Shown one piece after another: positions 1-5,986 of a stretch of 9,174 bases of DNA. Positions within the stretch are counted from its first letter, which is position 1. Each line of letters opens with the position of its first letter. The position numbers and the translations under genes are program-made. The stretch is from the NCBI GenBank assembly GCA_035412805.1, contig DAONVO010000089.1, positions 1-9,174 of the forward strand. The letters run 5' to 3'. Origin of the DNA: DTU018 sp029550685 (GTDB taxonomy: Bacteria > Bacillota > Syntrophomonadia > Syntrophomonadales > Syntrophomonadaceae). The notes under the pieces are model-generated. The model saw only the letters and a program-made list of their open reading frames with translations. It had not been told where the DNA came from and searched no databases.

Positions 1-1
1 G

Positions 2-532
2 CAGGGAACCGGCGGTCTTTATGTACGTCCCGGATTAACGGTTAACCCGCTCCGGCAAGGCGGAACCGGATCGTTTTCTGAATACCTGGAACACCCGGAA
101 TTAATGCCGGACAGCCTGGAAAGCGGTACCCTTAATACTCCGGGTTTGGCCGGGTTGCTGGCGGGGATTCGGTTCATAGAAGAAACAGGCCTGGATACCA
201 TATATCAGAAAGAGCAGGCTTTGTTGGAACAGTTGATCGAAGGTCTGTCATCTATTTCTGGAGTTGCTCTTTATGGCCCTTCAGACCTTAAACAGCGTAC
301 CGCAGTAGTGGCGATGAATGTTGAAGGGATGGATTGCGGGGAACTAAGTCTCAATCTGGATTATGAGTTCGGTATTATAACCAGAGCGGGTCTGCACTGT
401 GCTCCTCTGGCTCATCAGACTATCGGTACCTTTGAAAGTGGTTCCTGCCGGCTTAGTCCCGGCTTCTTTACCACTGCGGAGGACATAGATAAGGTTATAA
501 AAAGTGTGTACCAGCTGGCCAAACGGCAGTAG
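2..532 (+). CDS. Cysteine desulfurase family protein (class V aminotransferase fold), 3' part
   Basis: The reading frame is open from the left edge, so the N-terminal part lies outside the window and 176 residues remain. It opens with QGTGGLYV and continues through RQGGTGSFSE and ESGTLNTPG, which are typical of PLP-dependent cysteine desulfurase-like proteins. In this family the PLP-binding lysine sits just before the GPQGTGGLYV stretch, so it would be immediately upstream of base 1. The motif RAGLHCAP (fragment residues 128-135) contains the cysteine at the position of the persulfide-forming residue, and a typical C-terminal RLSPGFFTTAEDID stretch follows. The expected activity is removal of sulfur from cysteine, giving alanine and a protein persulfide for Fe-S cluster or other sulfur transfer. 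The exact physiological partner is unknown. The gene converges with the CoA-transferase and ends at a shared terminator. The missing 5' end is a window-edge effect, not evidence of a pseudogene. Confidence 0.9.
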   Translation, partial: QGTGGLYVRPGLTVNPLRQGGTGSFSEYLEHPELMPDSLESGTLNTPGLAGLLAGIRFIEETGLDTIYQKEQALLEQLIEGLSSISGVALYGPSDLKQRTAVVAMNVEGMDCGELSLNLDYEFGIITRAGLHCAPLAHQTIGTFESGSCRLSPGFFTTAEDIDKVIKSVYQLAKRQ

Positions 533-552
533 TAAAGCATCATAATATAAAT

Positions 553-593
553 AAAAAAGGGTGGAGGAGAGCGATTTCTCCTTACCCTTTTTT
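553..593. terminator. Bidirectional Rho-independent terminator
   Basis: An A6-GGGT arm (553-562) pairs with ACCC-T6 (584-593), and an inner GGAGA/TCTCC stem (566-570 with 577-581) closes a six-base loop. The flanking A and T runs give a T-tail on either strand. It sits between two convergent stop codons (532 on plus, 606 on minus), so it can end both transcripts. Confidence 0.85.
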
Positions 594-605
594 ATATTTT
601 GTATA

Positions 606-1928
606 TTAAAGGATGTAGTGGAGACGACGGGCTTCAAACTGTAACCAGTCACGAAAATCGGGGTGAGCTATTCTGATTAATTCTTTGACCCTAGTACGGA
701 GGTTCTGCCCTTTCAAATAGGCCACTCCATATTCAGTAACCACATATTGAACATCGGTGCGGGATACGGTAGTAAACATACCAGGGGATATGGTGGGGAC
801 TATCTTGGAACGTCTATTCCCTTCCTTGTCAGTGTAAGTTGAATACAGAGTTAGGAATGATTTGCCGCCTTTGGAACGCCAGGCACCTTGAACAAAGTCC
901 AGTTGTCCTCCCGTTCCAGAATATTGTACCGGGCCAATAGATTCCGAAGCACATTGTCCTGTTAAATCAACTTCAAAGGTAGCATTTACCGATATCAGAT
1001 TATCGTTATATCCGATAACCACTGGATCATTAACAAATTTGGTGGAGTGCATTTCCACCATGGGATTGTTATCTATAAAATCGTATAGTTTGCGACTGCC
1101 TAAAGCAAAAGAGCCAATCCATTTGTAGGGCATAAAATTCTTTTTCTCACAGGTAATAGCTCCAGCATAGTAAAGATCCACCATACTGTCGGTGAGCATC
1201 TCGGAATGAACCCCTAGATCCTTTTTATCCACCAAAAATTTGGCGATAGCATTAGGCATGCCGCCGATGCCAATTTGAATGCAGGAACCGTCTTCAATCA
1301 TGTCGGCAATATAATGGCCGATAATTTCATCTTCTTTGCTAATGGGGATCTCTGGTAATTCGAACAGAGGAATATGATTTTCCACTACAGCACTGACCTC
1401 GGTTATGTGCAGCTGGTTATGTCCATAGGTGCGCGGCATGTTTTCATTGACTTCTACTACTATGTGGCGAGGGTTGCCGGTCTTGGCGGTTTCCCAACCC
1501 CAGTCCACATTGCATCCTGTGCTGAAAAAGCCGTGTTTATCCATGGGGGATACTACCAAGCTGCTAATGTTGCAGTTACGGCATCTGGTGACCATATCTA
1601 CAGCTTCTCCTAAACGGCAAGGGGTATAGGTGAAAATCCCCTGACCAACTCCTTGACGAGTGGCAGGAGAAACGAAGCCCGAATCAATAGTGACTTTCCC
1701 CACCAGATCCGGGTGGTACAGGTCGAACCAACGTACATCCACACCGCTGACATAGGTTAGGTCTTCAACTTCACCGTCTCTGATTCGCTTGGCCACAGCA
1801 TTAATCAGAGCCAGGGGCTGACCGTTGGATAAAGGTGCTACAATCAGGTCGCCGTTTTGAACTAAACGAGCGGCCTCTTCAGGACTAGTTAATTTCTGTT
1901 TATATAGTTCCTGCCATCTGCTTAGCAT
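606..1928 (-). CDS. Acetyl-CoA hydrolase/transferase family CoA-transferase (4-hydroxybutyrate / butyrate CoA-transferase type)
   Basis: This encodes a 440-residue protein, the usual length for the 4-hydroxybutyrate CoA-transferase / butyryl-CoA:acetate CoA-transferase group. The N-terminal acetyl-CoA hydrolase/transferase domain covers roughly residues 10-200. GIGGMP (220-225) is followed by LGVHSEM, whose Glu243 matches the catalytic glutamate that forms the CoA thioester in this family. SGTGGQLDF (337-345) and PTISPGMFTTVSR belong to the C-terminal domain. The enzyme moves CoA between an acyl-CoA and a free acid such as acetate; the actual acyl substrate cannot be read from sequence. An in-frame TTG at 1946 would add six residues, but the GGGAGGGG ribosome site at 1944-1937 overlaps that start. 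It is 8 bases from the ATG at 1928, so the ATG is preferred. The gene stands alone on the minus strand with its own promoter and shares a terminator with the convergent gene. Confidence 0.92.
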   Translation of the reverse strand: MLSRWQELYKQKLTSPEEAARLVQNGDLIVAPLSNGQPLALINAVAKRIRDGEVEDLTYVSGVDVRWFDLYHPDLVGKVTIDSGFVSPATRQGVGQGIFTYTPCRLGEAVDMVTRCRNCNISSLVVSPMDKHGFFSTGCNVDWGWETAKTGNPRHIVVEVNENMPRTYGHNQLHITEVSAVVENHIPLFELPEIPISKEDEIIGHYIADMIEDGSCIQIGIGGMPNAIAKFLVDKKDLGVHSEMLTDSMVDLYYAGAITCEKKNFMPYKWIGSFALGSRKLYDFIDNNPMVEMHSTKFVNDPVVIGYNDNLISVNATFEVDLTGQCASESIGPVQYSGTGGQLDFVQGAWRSKGGKSFLTLYSTYTDKEGNRRSKIVPTISPGMFTTVSRTDVQYVVTEYGVAYLKGQNLRTRVKELIRIAHPDFRDWLQFEARRLHYIL

Positions 1929-2012
1929 TGCGTTAACCCCTCCCAAGAAATTAGTGTTGATCGCCGCCGCTTTGACCTTAAACCTCCTTTCTGCGGACCG
2001 CTGCGATTAATT

Positions 2013-2040
2013 ATTATAAGATAATACGATGCGATGATAA
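2013..2040 (-). promoter_or_regulatory. Candidate sigma-A promoter of the CoA-transferase gene
   Basis: Read on the minus strand, TTATCA (2040-2035) lies 16 bases before a perfect TATAAT (2018-2013). A transcript would start near 2005 and have a leader of about 75 bases. The leader contains a second AGGAGG (1988-1983) that has no start codon at a usable distance, plus the real GGGAGGGG ribosome site. Two direct GATAATA copies (plus-strand 2020-2026 and 2036-2042) overlap the promoter. The -10 match is strong and the -35 match is weak. Confidence 0.5.
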
Positions 2041-2159
2041 TATATACCTGCCAGAAAAAATAAAAAATTCTGTAAATTAATCCGTGTCAGGTTGCTTGCT
2101 TGCCACTGAACTAGAAAGCTGGAGAGTATTTATTAGGCAGGAAAAAATGCAAAAAAGAG

Positions 2160-2188
2160 TTGCAGAAAAATATTTCCTCATATAAAAT
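2160..2188 (+). promoter_or_regulatory. Promoter of the Rrf2 regulator / hcp cluster
   Basis: TTGCAG (2160-2165), a 17-base spacer and TAAAAT (2183-2188) form a good sigma-A type promoter. Transcription would start near 2195, about 45 bases before the regulator start codon and just upstream of the inverted repeat at 2205-2219. Confidence 0.6.
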
Positions 2189-2204
2189 TACTAATAGATA
2201 AAGA

Positions 2205-2219
2205 GGATAAAAATTATCC
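2205..2219. promoter_or_regulatory. Perfect inverted repeat, putative operator of the Rrf2 regulator
   Basis: GGATAA-AAA-TTATCC is a perfect 6-bp inverted repeat with a 3-base spacer. It lies about 17 bases beyond the -10 element and before the regulator's ribosome site. Its symmetry and position fit an operator where a dimeric Rrf2 protein could repress its own gene. The first nine bases (GGATAAAAA) recur at 2690-2698 upstream of hcp. Binding is inferred, and the site does not match any Rrf2 consensus I can recall. Confidence 0.5.
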
Positions 2220-2241
2220 ACAAACAAAAGAGGCGTTGGCT

Positions 2242-2646
2242 ATGCAAATCACTCGACAAACCGAATATGCTATCCGTACTATGCTGGAGTTAGCCAGAGC
2301 CCCCGGAGGAGAGATCCTGTCCACTCGTTTCATATCAGAACGACAGGATATACCTGAGGATTTTCTGAAAAAAACCATTAAGCTGCTGGCACTAGCGGAT
2401 CTGGTTGTCACTCAACGGGGTACCGGCGGAGGTGTCAGACTGGCCAGACCGGCAGAACAGATAACTATGCTGGATATTATTACTGCCGTAGAGGGCCCGA
2501 TTTGTTTAAATGTATGCCTGTCCCCTGCTTATAAATGTCCAAACCAGCCTACCTGTCCTTCCAAGCAGGTTTTCCAAAGAGCCCAGGATGCTTTAATGGC
2601 TGAATTACAGAGACAATCGCTGGCTGAAATGTTGAAGTCTATGTAG
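2242..2646 (+). CDS. Rrf2 family transcriptional regulator, probable Fe-S redox/NO sensor
   Basis: This encodes 134 residues, typical of Rrf2 proteins (IscR, NsrR, CymR, RsrR group). The opening MQITRQTEYAIRTMLELA and the winged-helix stretch around residues 29-70, including the wing RGTGGGVRLARP, are diagnostic. Four cysteines at 88, 92, 99 and 105 lie where IscR/NsrR hold a cluster with three cysteines, so this protein probably binds an Fe-S cluster; the fourth cysteine is unusual. A TTG at 2236 is in frame but only two bases from AGAGG (2229-2233), whereas the ATG at 2242 has 8-base spacing and gives the canonical family start. It sits 101 bases upstream of hcp on the same strand. Because NsrR-type Rrf2 proteins control hcp in other bacteria, control of the downstream cluster and of itself is likely. 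The sensed signal (NO, O2 or cluster status) is inferred. Confidence 0.9.
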   Translation: MQITRQTEYAIRTMLELARAPGGEILSTRFISERQDIPEDFLKKTIKLLALADLVVTQRGTGGGVRLARPAEQITMLDIITAVEGPICLNVCLSPAYKCPNQPTCPSKQVFQRAQDALMAELQRQSLAEMLKSM

Positions 2647-2689
2647 TTGCTATTTAAACCACCCTGGGTAAAGGGTTTGCTCTCAAAGG

Positions 2690-2718
2690 GGATAAAAAAG
2701 GTGCAAAATATCTATAAC
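2690..2718 (+). promoter_or_regulatory. Candidate hcp promoter/operator region
   Basis: GGATAAAAA (2690-2698) repeats the left half and spacer of the inverted repeat in front of the regulator. A -10-like TATAAC lies at 2713-2718, and the half-site occupies the place where a -35 box would be, with no good -35 there. This could be a weak or regulator-dependent internal promoter. hcp may also simply be read from the regulator promoter, since no terminator is visible in 2647-2747. Confidence 0.35.
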
Positions 2719-2747
2719 GTGCTGTATGTTGAGAGGAGGAAAAGAAA

Positions 2748-4358
2748 ATGTATTGTAACCAGTGTGAACAGACTTCAAAAGGGGTAGCTTGCACCGTGGT
2801 TGGTGTCTGCGGCAAAAAACCGGACGCAGCAGCAATGCAGGATTTATTGCTGCACACTCTGCAGGACTTGAGCAAATATGCCCAGGCTGCCCGGGCGCAA
2901 GGAATTGAAGTTGCTGAGGAAATTAACCGGTTTACCATGGATGCATTGTTTGCCACCTTAACCAACGTCAATTTTGACCCGGAAAGCCTGCAGACCTATA
3001 TTCATCAGGCAATAAAATATCAACAACAGTTACAGCAAGCTGGTGTTGCCGTAGAAAACTCTGTAATGGAGATAAAAGGGCAAACCGTTTCTGAACTTGT
3101 AGAAGCCGGGGAGAGGGTTGGATACCTGGTAGATTTAGCCCAGCCTGAAGACATTAATTCCCTGCAGCAGATTTTAGTGCATGGAATTAAAGGAGTAGCA
3201 GCTTATGCTCATCACGCACAGGTACTGGGAAAAGAAGATCAACGCATCTATGAATTTGTACATCAGGCTCTGTCGGCAGTAAACGACCGCAGTAAGGATT
3301 TATCCTTCTGGTTAGATATGGTATTGAAATGCGGTGAGATTAACCTGCTGACTATGGAGCTTTTAGATGCAGCCAATACTGGAAGCTACGGGCATCCAGT
3401 GCCTACTTCTGTTCCGCTGGGACACAAAAAGGGTAAAGCTATACTGGTATCAGGTCATGATCTGCACGACCTGCAGGGACTGCTGGAAGCTACTCTGGGA
3501 ACTGGAATAAATGTTTATACCCACGGGGAAATGCTGCCGGCCCATGGTTATCCGGAATTGAAAAAGTATCCTCATTTGGTGGGGCATTATGGTACCGCCT
3601 GGCAGAATCAGCGTAATGAATTTGCTGAATTTCCGGGTGCTATATTAATGACTACCAACTGTATTCAGGAACCCCGGGATAGTTATAAAGGAAACATCTT
3701 TACTACCGGGCCGGTGGCCTGGCCGGGTGTGACCTATGTGCCCAATGGGGAGTATGACCTTATTATTGAGAAAGCACTGGAAATGCCAGGTTTCCCTGAA
3801 GATTTGGAAGCGGGTTCGGTAATGGTAGGATTTGCCCACCATACGGTTATCGGTATAGCAGATACTATAATTAACGCAGTTAAATCCGGAGACATTCGCC
3901 ACTTCTTGCTGGTGGGGGGATGCGATGGTGCCAAAGCCGGACGCAATTACTACACCGAATTGGTTGACCAGTCACCTGCGGATACCGTTATTCTGACCCT
4001 GGGATGCGGCAAGTTTAGGTTTTTCGACCATAATCTGGGGCAAATTGGTGGGATACCCCGGTTGCTGGATTGCGGGCAATGCAATGATGCCTTTTCAGCG
4101 GTTAAAATAGCATTGGCCCTGGCAGATGCTTTCCAATGTGGAGTAAATGAACTGCCCCTGTCCCTGGTATTGTCCTGGTACGAACAAAAAGCTGTGTCCG
4201 TATTGCTCAGTCTATTATACCTGGGAATTAAGGACATTCGACTGGGACCGAGTCTGCCGGCCTTCATTTCGCCGGGTGTACTAAACGTACTGGTAGAAAA
4301 CTTTGGGATCAAACCTATCACTACTGCCCAAGAAGACCTGAATGCGATTCTCAAATAG
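2748..4358 (+). CDS. hcp: Hydroxylamine reductase / hybrid cluster protein, class I
   Basis: This encodes 536 residues, the full length of anaerobe-type Hcp. N-terminal cysteines 3, 6, 15 and 21 follow the C-x2-C-x8-C-x5-C pattern of class I proteins, which bind a [4Fe-4S] cluster. All expected ligands of the hybrid [4Fe-2S-2O] cluster are visible: His237 (SGHDLHDL), Glu261 (THGEMLPAHGYP), Cys305 (TTNCIQEP), Cys392 (VGGCDGA, the persulfide position), Cys420 (LGCGKFRF), Cys445 (CGQCNDA) and Glu479 (WYEQKA). The family reduces hydroxylamine in vitro and acts as an NO reductase or NO-handling enzyme in cells; it is cytoplasmic. An AGGAGG (2734-2739) lies 8 bases before the ATG. The gene is preceded by the Rrf2 regulator and followed by a cupin, a CGGC protein and a ferredoxin. 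No Hcr-type flavin/ferredoxin reductase is present nearby, so the downstream ferredoxin is a candidate electron donor (inference). Confidence 0.97.
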   Translation: MYCNQCEQTSKGVACTVVGVCGKKPDAAAMQDLLLHTLQDLSKYAQAARAQGIEVAEEINRFTMDALFATLTNVNFDPESLQTYIHQAIKYQQQLQQAGVAVENSVMEIKGQTVSELVEAGERVGYLVDLAQPEDINSLQQILVHGIKGVAAYAHHAQVLGKEDQRIYEFVHQALSAVNDRSKDLSFWLDMVLKCGEINLLTMELLDAANTGSYGHPVPTSVPLGHKKGKAILVSGHDLHDLQGLLEATLGTGINVYTHGEMLPAHGYPELKKYPHLVGHYGTAWQNQRNEFAEFPGAILMTTNCIQEPRDSYKGNIFTTGPVAWPGVTYVPNGEYDLIIEKALEMPGFPEDLEAGSVMVGFAHHTVIGIADTIINAVKSGDIRHFLLVGGCDGAKAGRNYYTELVDQSPADTVILTLGCGKFRFFDHNLGQIGGIPRLLDCGQCNDAFSAVKIALALADAFQCGVNELPLSLVLSWYEQKAVSVLLSLLYLGIKDIRLGPSLPAFISPGVLNVLVENFGIKPITTAQEDLNAILK

Positions 4359-4369
4359 GTATAATAAAG

Positions 4370-4389
4370 GGGGCAGCTGCCGCTGCCCC
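4370..4389 (+). other. GC-rich hairpin between hcp and the cupin gene
   Basis: GGGGCAG (4370-4376) pairs perfectly with CTGCCCC (4383-4389) around the six-base loop CTGCCG. No T-run follows, so it is unlikely to be a full terminator. It may protect the hcp mRNA 3' end or lower expression of the downstream genes within the operon. Confidence 0.55.
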
Positions 4390-4412
4390 TGAAATGCAAA
4401 GGAGGAATATTG

Positions 4413-4739
4413 ATGGCAGAAAAACTCTCGGGAGTCTGGGTTGCAGCTGAATTAGTAGAAGTACAGCCTGGTGCGGTAGTCAGCCGTACCCTGGTTAATG
4501 AGAAAACCGGCACGGTAACCTTGTTTGCTTTTGATCAAGGTCAATCTCTGAGCGAACATAGTGCCCCTTTTGACGCTCTGGTACTAGGTCTGGAAGGCCA
4601 GGGTGAAATCCGCATTGATGGTGAACCGCACACGGTAAAGGCTGGAGACCTGTTAATCATGCCGGCTAATCATCCTCACGCAGTATTGGCGGTAACTGCT
4701 TTTAAGATGATGCTGGTGATGATTCGAGAAGCGAATTGA
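4413..4739 (+). CDS. Small single-domain cupin protein
   Basis: This encodes 108 residues with one cupin_2 barrel. Cupin motif 1 is at about residues 44-64 (GQSLSEHSAPFDALVLGLEG) and motif 2 at about residues 78-93 (GDLLIMPANHPHAVLA). The usual H-x-H pair of motif 1 is reduced to a single histidine (HSA), and the late conserved glutamate is also not evident. Motif 2 keeps histidines in NHPH. A metal site, if present, is therefore non-standard. Small cupins of this kind are, as I recall, often found beside hcp in clostridia, but their function is not established. GGAGGA (4401-4406) precedes the ATG at 4413; an overlapping TTG at 4410 is too close to be preferred. The gene lies 54 bases after hcp and is likely co-transcribed. 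Its stop codon falls at the start of a 7-bp repeat tract. Confidence 0.88.
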   Translation: MAEKLSGVWVAAELVEVQPGAVVSRTLVNEKTGTVTLFAFDQGQSLSEHSAPFDALVLGLEGQGEIRIDGEPHTVKAGDLLIMPANHPHAVLAVTAFKMMLVMIREAN

Positions 4740-4777
4740 GAAGTGAGAAGTGAGAGGCGAGAAATTTGAGGTGAGAT
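4736..4777 (+). repeat. Degenerate 7-bp tandem repeat
   Basis: Six heptamers follow one another: TTGAGAA, GTGAGAA, GTGAGAG, GCGAGAA, ATTTGAG and GTGAGAT. The strand is almost pure purine plus T, and the tract overlaps the cupin stop codon (4737-4739). It fills most of the gap before the next gene. Slippage would change the spacing between the two genes without affecting either protein's core. Confidence 0.7.
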
Positions 4778-4803
4778 TGGAAAGATTCTGAGGGAGATGA
4801 TAG

Positions 4804-5319
4804 TTGGTGGAGTGGACCGAAGAAGCTAAAGCTGCCCTGGAAAGAGTGCCTGGGTTTGTACGTTCTATGGCCAAGCGGGCAGTGGAAAAAGAAGTACGTT
4901 CTCAAGGCCGAAATTTGGTAACTGCTGAAGATGTAGCCCGTGGGCATCAAAAGCATATTGCCTTTGCTGAGGACAAACCGGAAGATCAGGCCAAAACCCG
5001 TATTGCGGTGGTACGCTGTGAAACTGTATCCGAAGTTTGTCCGGGAGTAGCTTGTTTCAAAGCGTTTTACAAAAAACACAGCCATTTCCAGGGCTATGGA
5101 GAAAACACGGAAATAATTGGCTTTTTTACCTGCGGAGGATGCCCGGGAAGAAGAGTCTCCCGGCTGGTAAACAGCTTGAAAAAACACAGCCTGGATGCGG
5201 TACATCTTTCCTCTTGTATGCTGCTGGAAGGGGACTATCCAGCTTGCCCTCACGTTAAGGAAATCAAAGCCATGATAGAGAGTAAAGGCATTAAAGTGGT
5301 GGAAGGTACTCATCACTAA
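4804..5319 (+). CDS. PCP_red-CGGC two-domain protein, putative metal/Fe-S binding
   Basis: This encodes 171 residues with two recognisable parts. Residues 1-50 (WTEEAKAALERVPGFVRSMA, then VTAEDV) resemble the small C-terminal domain of protochlorophyllide reductase subunits (PCP_red). Residues 66-168 match the CGGC domain: Cys72, Cys79 and Cys84, then FFTCGGCPGRR (Cys110, Cys113), LSSCML (Cys138) and ACPH (Cys148). The cysteine-rich domain is expected to bind metal or a cluster; no reaction is established. There is no signal peptide or membrane segment, so it should be cytoplasmic. The start is uncertain: TTG at 4804 is 7 bases after GGGAG (4792-4796), and GTG at 4807 is 10 bases after. Both are weak starts and imply modest translation. 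It lies between the cupin and the ferredoxin, 21 bases before the latter, so a role in the same redox module is likely. It has nothing to do with chlorophyll synthesis here. Confidence 0.85.
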   Translation: MVEWTEEAKAALERVPGFVRSMAKRAVEKEVRSQGRNLVTAEDVARGHQKHIAFAEDKPEDQAKTRIAVVRCETVSEVCPGVACFKAFYKKHSHFQGYGENTEIIGFFTCGGCPGRRVSRLVNSLKKHSLDAVHLSSCMLLEGDYPACPHVKEIKAMIESKGIKVVEGTHH

Positions 5320-5340
5320 GTTGTAAATGAGGTGTAGGAA

Positions 5341-5718
5341 ATGGCAACCAGAACCATTGTGAAAATCGATGAAGAACTATGTGACGGCTGTGGAGCATGT
5401 ATTAGTCCTTGTGCAGAAGGGGCTCTGATGTTGGAAAACGGCAAAGCTAAGGTTATAAAAGAAGAACTGTGTGATGGGGCTGGAGTATGCTTGGCAGTCT
5501 GTCCGACCGGAGCTTTGTCCCTGGAAGTTCGTGAAGCCCCTGAGTTTTCTGCTATAGCGGTTGAAAAACATCAGGCTGAGCAAAAACGATCCTATATTCC
5601 GCAAAATTGCTTCATGTGCACTACCAGTGAAGAGGAGAGTTACCTTATTGCTGTCAAGCATAAAGGCCAATCCAGGTGGTGCTGTACCCGTTGTCTGCCC
5701 AGGCTGATTCATGGATAG
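5341..5718 (+). CDS. 4Fe-4S ferredoxin with C-terminal zinc-ribbon-like tail
   Basis: This encodes 125 residues. The first cluster motif is complete: Cys14, Cys17, Cys20, Cys24 (CDGCGACISPC). The second reads CDGAGVCLAVCP, with Ala47 replacing the second cysteine (Cys44, Cys50 and Cys54 remain), so it may hold a [3Fe-4S] or a differently ligated cluster. The same substitution at this place (CDGxGxC) occurs in a known group of clostridial ferredoxins, so it is probably real and not an error. A C-terminal part adds Cys90-x2-Cys93 and Cys114, Cys115, Cys118, a zinc-ribbon-like layout ending RCLPRLIHG. It probably carries electrons to Hcp or the CGGC protein (inference). GAGGTG (5329-5334) precedes the ATG. 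It is the last gene of the hcp cluster, and no clear terminator follows. Confidence 0.9.
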   Translation: MATRTIVKIDEELCDGCGACISPCAEGALMLENGKAKVIKEELCDGAGVCLAVCPTGALSLEVREAPEFSAIAVEKHQAEQKRSYIPQNCFMCTTSEEESYLIAVKHKGQSRWCCTRCLPRLIHG

Positions 5719-5745
5719 TGGATAATATTACCTGGACACAAAACC

Positions 5746-5775
5746 TTGCCCTAAACGGTCTGCCTGGGATATACT
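5746..5775 (+). promoter_or_regulatory. Candidate promoter of the structured RNA
   Basis: TTGCCC (5746-5751), an 18-base spacer and TATACT (5770-5775) resemble a sigma-A promoter. A start 7-8 bases after the -10 box would fall at about 5782-5784, exactly at the first base of the closing stem at 5783. That agreement supports both calls. Confidence 0.5.
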
Positions 5776-5782
5776 ATAGATA

Positions 5783-5974
5783 GGTGGCGGAGAGTCAGAT
5801 AACCTGTTTCTAGTCCACTCATGTGTTAAGTTAATCGGTAAAAAGTAAATCGGTAAGTCATTAAGTTAAATACGCTTAGTTAAGACCCTTTTTCAAAATA
5901 AATTGTCAGGCGGTTAATGTTTCGAGAGGTAGGAAGTTTCCCATCATTAAAGTTCGTGACTAATCTCCGCCACC
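5783..5974 (+). ncRNA. Putative structured non-coding RNA, 6S-like architecture
   Basis: The ends of this 192-base stretch pair: GGTGGCGGAG (5783-5792) is the exact complement of CTCCGCCACC (5965-5974). The helix continues with A5793-T5964 and, past a three-base bulge, GTCA (5794-5797) with TGAC (5957-5960). A promoter-like pair lies just upstream and a strong terminator just downstream. No coding potential is seen. A closing stem of about 15 bp around an open interior and a length near 190 fit 6S RNA, the RNA polymerase-binding regulator. I could not build the long apical stem with confidence because the interior is AT-rich; AAAAAG (5840-5845) can pair with CTTTTT (5888-5893), and ATCGGTAA occurs twice (5834, 5849). 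A short inverted-repeat element is the main alternative. Confidence 0.45.
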
Positions 5975-5986
5975 CCAACAATGAAT

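Noticed and set aside
3950..4513. Minus-strand open frame of 187 codons antisense to the hcp 3' end.
   Set aside because: It overlaps conserved Hcp ligand motifs on the other strand and crosses the hcp-cupin gap; it is a shadow frame.
4702..5316. Long minus-strand open frame of 204 codons antisense to the CGGC protein.
   Set aside because: The plus-strand frame has clear domain motifs and a ribosome site; the antisense product is low-complexity and matches nothing recognisable.
5720..5732. GGATAATATTACC after the ferredoxin resembles the putative operator.
   Set aside because: It is not a perfect inverted repeat and lacks the A-rich spacer; the similarity is probably chance.
5783..5974. The 10-bp inverted ends could be terminal repeats of a small mobile element.
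   Set aside because: The promoter position, the terminator and the lack of target-site duplication at the ends favour an RNA gene. It remains the main alternative.
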